DNA of 64,000 nt from Gonocerus acuteangulatus (lineage: Eukaryota; Arthropoda; Insecta; Hemiptera; Coreidae), in the NCBI GenBank assembly GCA_946811695.1, contig OX328124.1, positions 60,094,754 through 60,158,753 of the forward strand. Reading direction: 5' to 3'. The notes under the pieces are model-generated. The model did not search any database and was not told where the DNA came from. It saw only the letters and a program-made list of their open reading frames with translations. Both the position numbers and the translations under genes were made by a program. This document shows, one piece after another, positions 59,696 through 64,000 of this stretch; the first letter of the stretch is position 1, and every line of letters starts with the position of its first letter.

Positions 59696-60177
59696 AAATG
59701 CGTTTCATAACTTAGTTAATAAGTGGAGAGAGACAAAACACTAAATTCCTAATACAGAAATTGTCATTTATTTCAAATGCGCTTCCCAAAATCGTATTAA
59801 AACTTAGTAGATGACATAAAAATGAATGCAATACTTTTTTATTTCGATCGGAATATACCTTGAAACAGGCATTTAAAATACTTAGGCCCAGAAGCATCGA
59901 CTCGATTTGGCCCATTTTATTCTGGTAATTCTGCATTAAAAAATAGTCGACACGTCTCCGAGCGTTCAAAAACTGTAACTAACAAAACATTTTTTATGAA
60001 AAAAAGTAGGTGTTTTATAGAGAGCTTAGTTAAGAATAAAACAAATTATCCAAGGAATCAATTAAAATACATATATTTCAAATATAAGCGACAACATACC
60101 CACCATCGACAAAACCGCCCCTTGATTGAGTAAATTGTGCTCCTCTGACAATTTGTATAGAATAGCCTATAGATTAA

Positions 60178-60382
60178 TATTTATTTAAATTTTAACGTCC
60201 ATTATTATTAAATAAGAATTTTGGTTATCTATAGGTTACCACCCTATTCTACCCAGGATAGGGCTGATGCTTTTTCTTTTTTGTAAAGAAAATCCAACAC
60301 CCCATTGTAAGAATCGATCCCACGACCTTTGGCACGGAGTGTTAAATACTCGAGCCTTAACTCTCCCGGCCACCAGGCCTCC
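60178..60382 (-). mobile_element. tRNA-derived SINE, family A
   Basis: Minus: GGAGGCCTGGTGGCCGGGAG, GTTAAGGCTCGAG, B box GTGGGATCGATTCTTACAAT, core GTAGAATAGGGTGGTAACCT and ATAGATAACC, AT-rich tail. TTAAT-containing flanks on both sides, not a clean duplication. Confidence 0.88.
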
Positions 60383-61670
60383 CATAAATTAATGTGATAT
60401 TGAATATACATAAAAATGGCATATGGTTATAAAAACTACATCAAATTTCACTTTAGATACATCATACAGTTCAACATGATTTTCTTAGTTTTTTTTTTTA
60501 TTTAATTATTATAATGGCGTGTCAACCCTTAAGTTCACTAACGCCATTCCTGTGTGTGGTAATTTTCATTATAATTCTGTAATAAGTATCAACATGTATA
60601 CATTCTGATTAAATTGCTATCAATAATAGTTCTATTCGCAGATTTTATTAACTCAAACGACAAACGAGAAATGCTCAATTGCTTGTAAAAAATAAAAAAT
60701 AAAACAAAACAAAATAGAAAATAAAAAAACATAATAATAAATGTAATAAAATAATAACAATAAAAATCAAATGAAAAAAGAATCATGTTAATAAAATAAT
60801 ATATAAAAATTGTATATAAATGAAACAAACAAACGAGCATTTCGGTTCTTTATGTTCTGTCTAAATTTTCTTAGTGTAGTTACTATCTTGCGTTTTAGTA
60901 AAATCGGCACTTTTAACAGCTACTTTCTTTTTTAAAGTATTGTTTTTATCATAGTTACACTAACGTAAGTACTAATATTATTATGTAAGCCATTCCCCGC
61001 GCAATAGTCCTATAAGCATAAAAATAAATAAATCAGAATTCACATGAATAATGTAAATTAAAAACTTCTGTTTTACATTACAAAGTATTATTAGCAACAA
61101 AACATTATTTAATTAGATAAATCTCGAAAGCAAGACAGCTCCAGTTGAAACATGGAATCCTCTTATTTATTTAAATATTTTATAAATTGCGTATAATGTT
61201 ATAATAAATTACCACCAGCCGGTAAAAAATCAATCTTCATACTCCCGGATAAAATCTTCTTCTTTTTCTCTTTGTTCTACCGGAACAGGTCTGTGCCTGC
61301 CTGGAATAACCTTGGTGGGGCCGAGTAGAAAAATTCTGAACCCTCCGTTTTTTATCTACGTTCCAACTTTTTTTTCCTCTCATTCTTCCTTTCGTTTTTT
61401 GTCTTGTCCAAGAGTAACCTTTAAGGTTGAATGATATTTGGAAGGGTTGAAGGCCCAAGAGAGTCTGACGATAAGATTCTTGCTTGAAATGGCGTCCTTG
61501 AGTGAGGCTCAATGGCCTGTTCGTTACTACTCCGTGTACAGTTAGGCGTCGTCTGCCACTCCGAGGACTTAACCACTGGGTTAAAACATACAATTATAAA
61601 AAAAAAACAAGAAAACTTAGCCTAAACCAAAAAAATAAATTTTCTGTTGAGCATAACCTTCTTCTTCCAA
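60383..61670. other. Gene-poor stretch
   Basis: A possible LINE 3' tail at 60985-61035 (CCCGCGCAATAGTCCTATAA then GCATAAAAATAAATAAATC). A 118-codon arginine/lysine-rich minus reading at 61237-61593 overlaps a plus reading and matches nothing I know. Confidence 0.35.
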
Positions 61671-61774
61671 TTTTAGCGCGTTTCGTACCTTCCTCCTTAG
61701 GTTAGGGAACCCACTTTAGGCGTCAGCACGTGAGAAGTGATTAGAAGGTTAAGGAGGCTATACAGGTTCAGTTC

Positions 61775-62095
61775 GAATCTCAAGGCCGGGACTGCACAGT
61801 TTCGCCTCAAGGTTTGGACTGTATGGGTCTAGCACATACACGATAAGTTAATAAACCTCAAAACAGGGACTGCACAGTCCAGTTATTGTAGACACAGTGT
61901 ATGTGAAGCATCCTCTTGTCCAAAGACGTCAGGCCTGGCCTGCACAGTCCCGGCCTCATTAACCTGTACAGTTAATCTATTTGTGTTTTCATTCTACTTC
62001 TATGGACTGGACAGTTCAACTCTGGCCTCAAGGCTGTCTCATACACGGTGATGAAATCTCAAGATTTGGAATGCGCAGTCCAAATCATAAGATAT
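61775..62095. repeat. Cluster of GGACTG-NN-CAGTCC near-palindromes
   Basis: Variants of GGACTGCACAGTCC occur about six times: near 61787, 61820, 61886, 61948, 62012 and 62070, several preceded by CTCAAGG or CTCAAAA. Spacing is irregular, 35-65 bp. Confidence 0.6.
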
Positions 62096-62631
62096 TACTT
62101 AGAAACGTCAACATTTCAGAACCCACGTCGCACGAAAATAACGGTGGTTCAAATTAGTTTGTCTGTGTAAATATACTTATATCTTATGATATAATATATG
62201 GGATATAATTGTAAAGGATTCACATTAAATTTTTAATATGTCGATCTTAGCCTCCTAAAACGTCCAGTAGGTACTGGTTTCGTTCCTATAAGCGTGCTTA
62301 TATCTGTTTTTCCTTTTGGCCCTTATGAGCTTCACGTAATAAATTCAAAAAGAAAGTTCCACGCTTCAGGTGTGATTTTAAAAGTCAAGTTAGTTTTTTG
62401 TCCAAAATCACGAGAGAAAAATCATAACGCTTACGTTTTTGCGTTACTTGGCTTCCAAGTACACGTTTTATTAGTAATAGAATGTGGTAAATCAAATGAT
62501 ACTATATCCATGTCCAACCGCTGTTGGAAAAACTAGTTTCTTCTTGAGATTTTCGGATAAATTCCTATTTATCTCTAAACCTATTGGGGAATCGTAGTAA
62601 ATGTAAAGAGCGTATTCGAAAGCTTATTAAC

Positions 62632-63912
62632 CTTTAAGTAGGAAGATGGGGTGTTCTCGGCACCCCATGACTTAATTACCTCTATATTTTCAATTTAAAG
62701 ATTTTTAATCCTTTTCAACTCTTTTGTAGCTTCCTAAATAGTTTTTTTTTTCACATTGAGGTAGCACTCGCATCAGAAAAAACCTTATTTGTTTGTTTTT
62801 TGGGTCTTTTATTGGCTTGGGGTGCTCACAGCACCCCACCTCCTTACTTACGTAACAAACATTTACAATATAATTTTTTGTTTCGACCCTCGTTTGACTT
62901 TTTATGGGAAGAGAATCAAGATATAATGAAGAGGCGTTTTTAGTAAGTTTGTGAAGAGGATGGAGAAGTTGAGTTTATTGATTCGGACGAAGAGGAAAGA
63001 GATATTTCTGAAAAATCATTGCATGAAACATAAAGTGAACATTACGATGAAGAAATATTTTATAATCTACCAAAAGGTGATGTAGACATCAGTGACAAGA
63101 TGTGCGCTACATATCCTGTAGCTCGGTGTGTCCTCTGTCTTTTTAAGACTCCTCCACATAGCCGGCATTAACTCTCAGGCAATATATGTAGCAAATAATC
63201 CTACTACGAACTCTAGTGAGGGTCGACTTCTTAAGAGATATTGGGCTTAAACTGACTGAACCACAAATTGAAAAGAAAGCAACAGAATCTTAGATTTCAA
63301 AATACATCATGCGGCCAAAATGATCGGATGACCGGTCATGGGAAGATGAGCAGAATCAGCACCAAAAACGGAGAAAAGACGTTCTGGTTGATGCCTTAGA
63401 CACACGAAAAGAAAAGTTCAGATAATAAAACAACAATTTTTTGTTGTTTTTGTAAAACATTTAAGCATATGAATGACATGAAACAATTATGTTGTGGAGG
63501 TTTAGAGTATGCGATATGAAGTATTTTACAGATTAAATTTGTATACTTTCCAAAAATATTTTTTTTAAATAAGTACTCTTCATTTGTCTTCTTCTATCCC
63601 TTAATAATCAATTTTAACTTGATTAAGAATTTTTCATTATTCAACAAAGCCATATTTTTGATAACTGTATAAAAACAAAATTACAAATGAAGAAAAACGA
63701 TTACATTTTATTATTTAAAAAAATACCATATTTGAGCATTTTAATTAATTGTTTGGTTATATAACATTGGTTTATAGGTTTAAAAAAGTAAAAGAATAAA
63801 GAAGTTGCTAATTCTAAAACCCCTTTTCGTGGGGGGAATTTTTTTCACTAGGGTGTTGTGAGCACCCCACCACCCTACTTACGTTAGTGTAAACCACCTC
63901 CCTACCTAAGGG
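62632..63912 (+). mobile_element. piggyBac-like internal-deletion derivative
   Basis: TTAA flanks both ends (62628-62631, 63913-63916). Terminal repeats: CCTTTAAGTAGGAAGATGGG and, inverted, CCCTTAGGTAGGGAGGTGG. Subterminal palindromes GGGGTGTTCTCGGCACCCC, GGGGTGCTCACAGCACCCC and GGGTGTTGTGAGCACCCC are followed by CTACTTACGT-like blocks. The element is 1281 bp, about half of an autonomous piggyBac. Confidence 0.93.
62893..63420 (+). pseudogene. piggyBac transposase remnant
   Basis: An acidic start (EFIDSDEEERDISEKSLHET) is joined directly to the C-terminal part: DVDISDKMCATYPVAR, then after a shift LLHIAGINSQAIYVANN and DFLRDIGLKLTEPQIEKKAT. These match the end of the DDE transposase core (VD..D..C..Y...R; L..AGINSQV.Y; FL..L...L..P...RR). 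The central catalytic part with its aspartates is deleted, and there are frameshifts and stops, so no activity is expected from this copy. Confidence 0.85.
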
Positions 63913-64000
63913 TTAAAGTTTTTACAAACAAGGTCCCTATGTGATTTTTGGATAGAGCAATCTTATTCGCACAAATCAAGGGCCTATATAGGAAATAATG

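Larger units (their letters stand above)
61673..64000 (+). mobile_element. Family R copy, interrupted, running past the window end
   Basis: 5' end TTAGCGCGTTTCGTACCTTC, then the unrelated block 61730-62095, then AATAACGGTGGTTCAAATTA and AATCATAACGCTTACGTTTT, then AACCTATTGGGGAATCGTAG. The piggyBac element sits at a TTAA at 62628-62631, after which R resumes (AGTTTTTACAAACAAGGTCC, GATTTTTGGATAGAGCAATC). Confidence 0.6.

Noticed and set aside
61237..61593. 118-codon Arg/Lys-rich minus reading
   Set aside because: No recognisable motif, overlapped by an open plus reading, no splice sites or promoter that decide it.

Overview
The window is AT-rich eukaryotic intergenic/intronic DNA, most likely from an insect or other arthropod. 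The clues are arthropod-type 5S rRNA in two SINEs, abundant (AT)n tracts, and a mix of Penelope-like elements (PLEs), I/Jockey- and R1-like LINE scraps, Helitrons, hAT, mariner, Harbinger-like and piggyBac elements. No prokaryotic feature is present: no operons, IS elements or CRISPR. All family calls come from reading the sequence; no search was run.

Host coding sequence is sparse. Two short minus-strand exons with good splice sites and matching phase lie at 31853-31977 and 30213-30308. Two weaker candidate exons (32082-32131, 28123-28169) keep the frame. An exon-like coding segment with one frameshift lies at the left edge (1-252). The gene is not identified. If these exons are real, the region around 28-32 kb is the transposon-filled intron space of a minus-strand gene.

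Layout. 4.6-9.0 kb: three tandem minus-strand copies of a dispersed family called R here (terminal hairpin, internal (AT)n, ends TTAGCGCGG and GCGAGTCGGAC). One copy carries a perfect 175-bp palindrome with a hammerhead-like ribozyme core in each arm. 9.8-10.7 kb: a second hairpin family with 145-bp tandem repeats. 13-16 kb: two 5S rRNA-derived SINEs, one split by a tRNA SINE. 18.2-20.3 kb: a 2.1-kb element with 60-bp inverted ends and an internal tandem array. 20.7-22.2 kb: a PLE 3' part encoding an intact GIY-YIG endonuclease domain, bracketed by (AT)n. 22.3-24 kb: R copies. 24-36 kb: SINEs, LINE tails, an old PLE, candidate exons and a Helitron. 36-42 kb: SINEs, an R copy, a hAT element and a palindromic mariner MITE. 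43-50.7 kb: LINE, Harbinger-like and hAT elements and R copies. 51-57 kb: PLE and LINE remnants and a GC-rich patch. 57.8-64 kb: two R copies, one holding a LINE RT fragment and the other cut by a piggyBac deletion derivative.

Most functional content is therefore mobile DNA. Nested insertions with readable target-site duplications give a partial chronology: tRNA SINE into 5S SINE, SINE into R, piggyBac into R, PLE palindrome into R. The 5S-derived and tRNA-derived SINEs share central and 3' segments, suggesting one common LINE partner. PLE tails with hammerhead-like cores recur about a dozen times on both strands.
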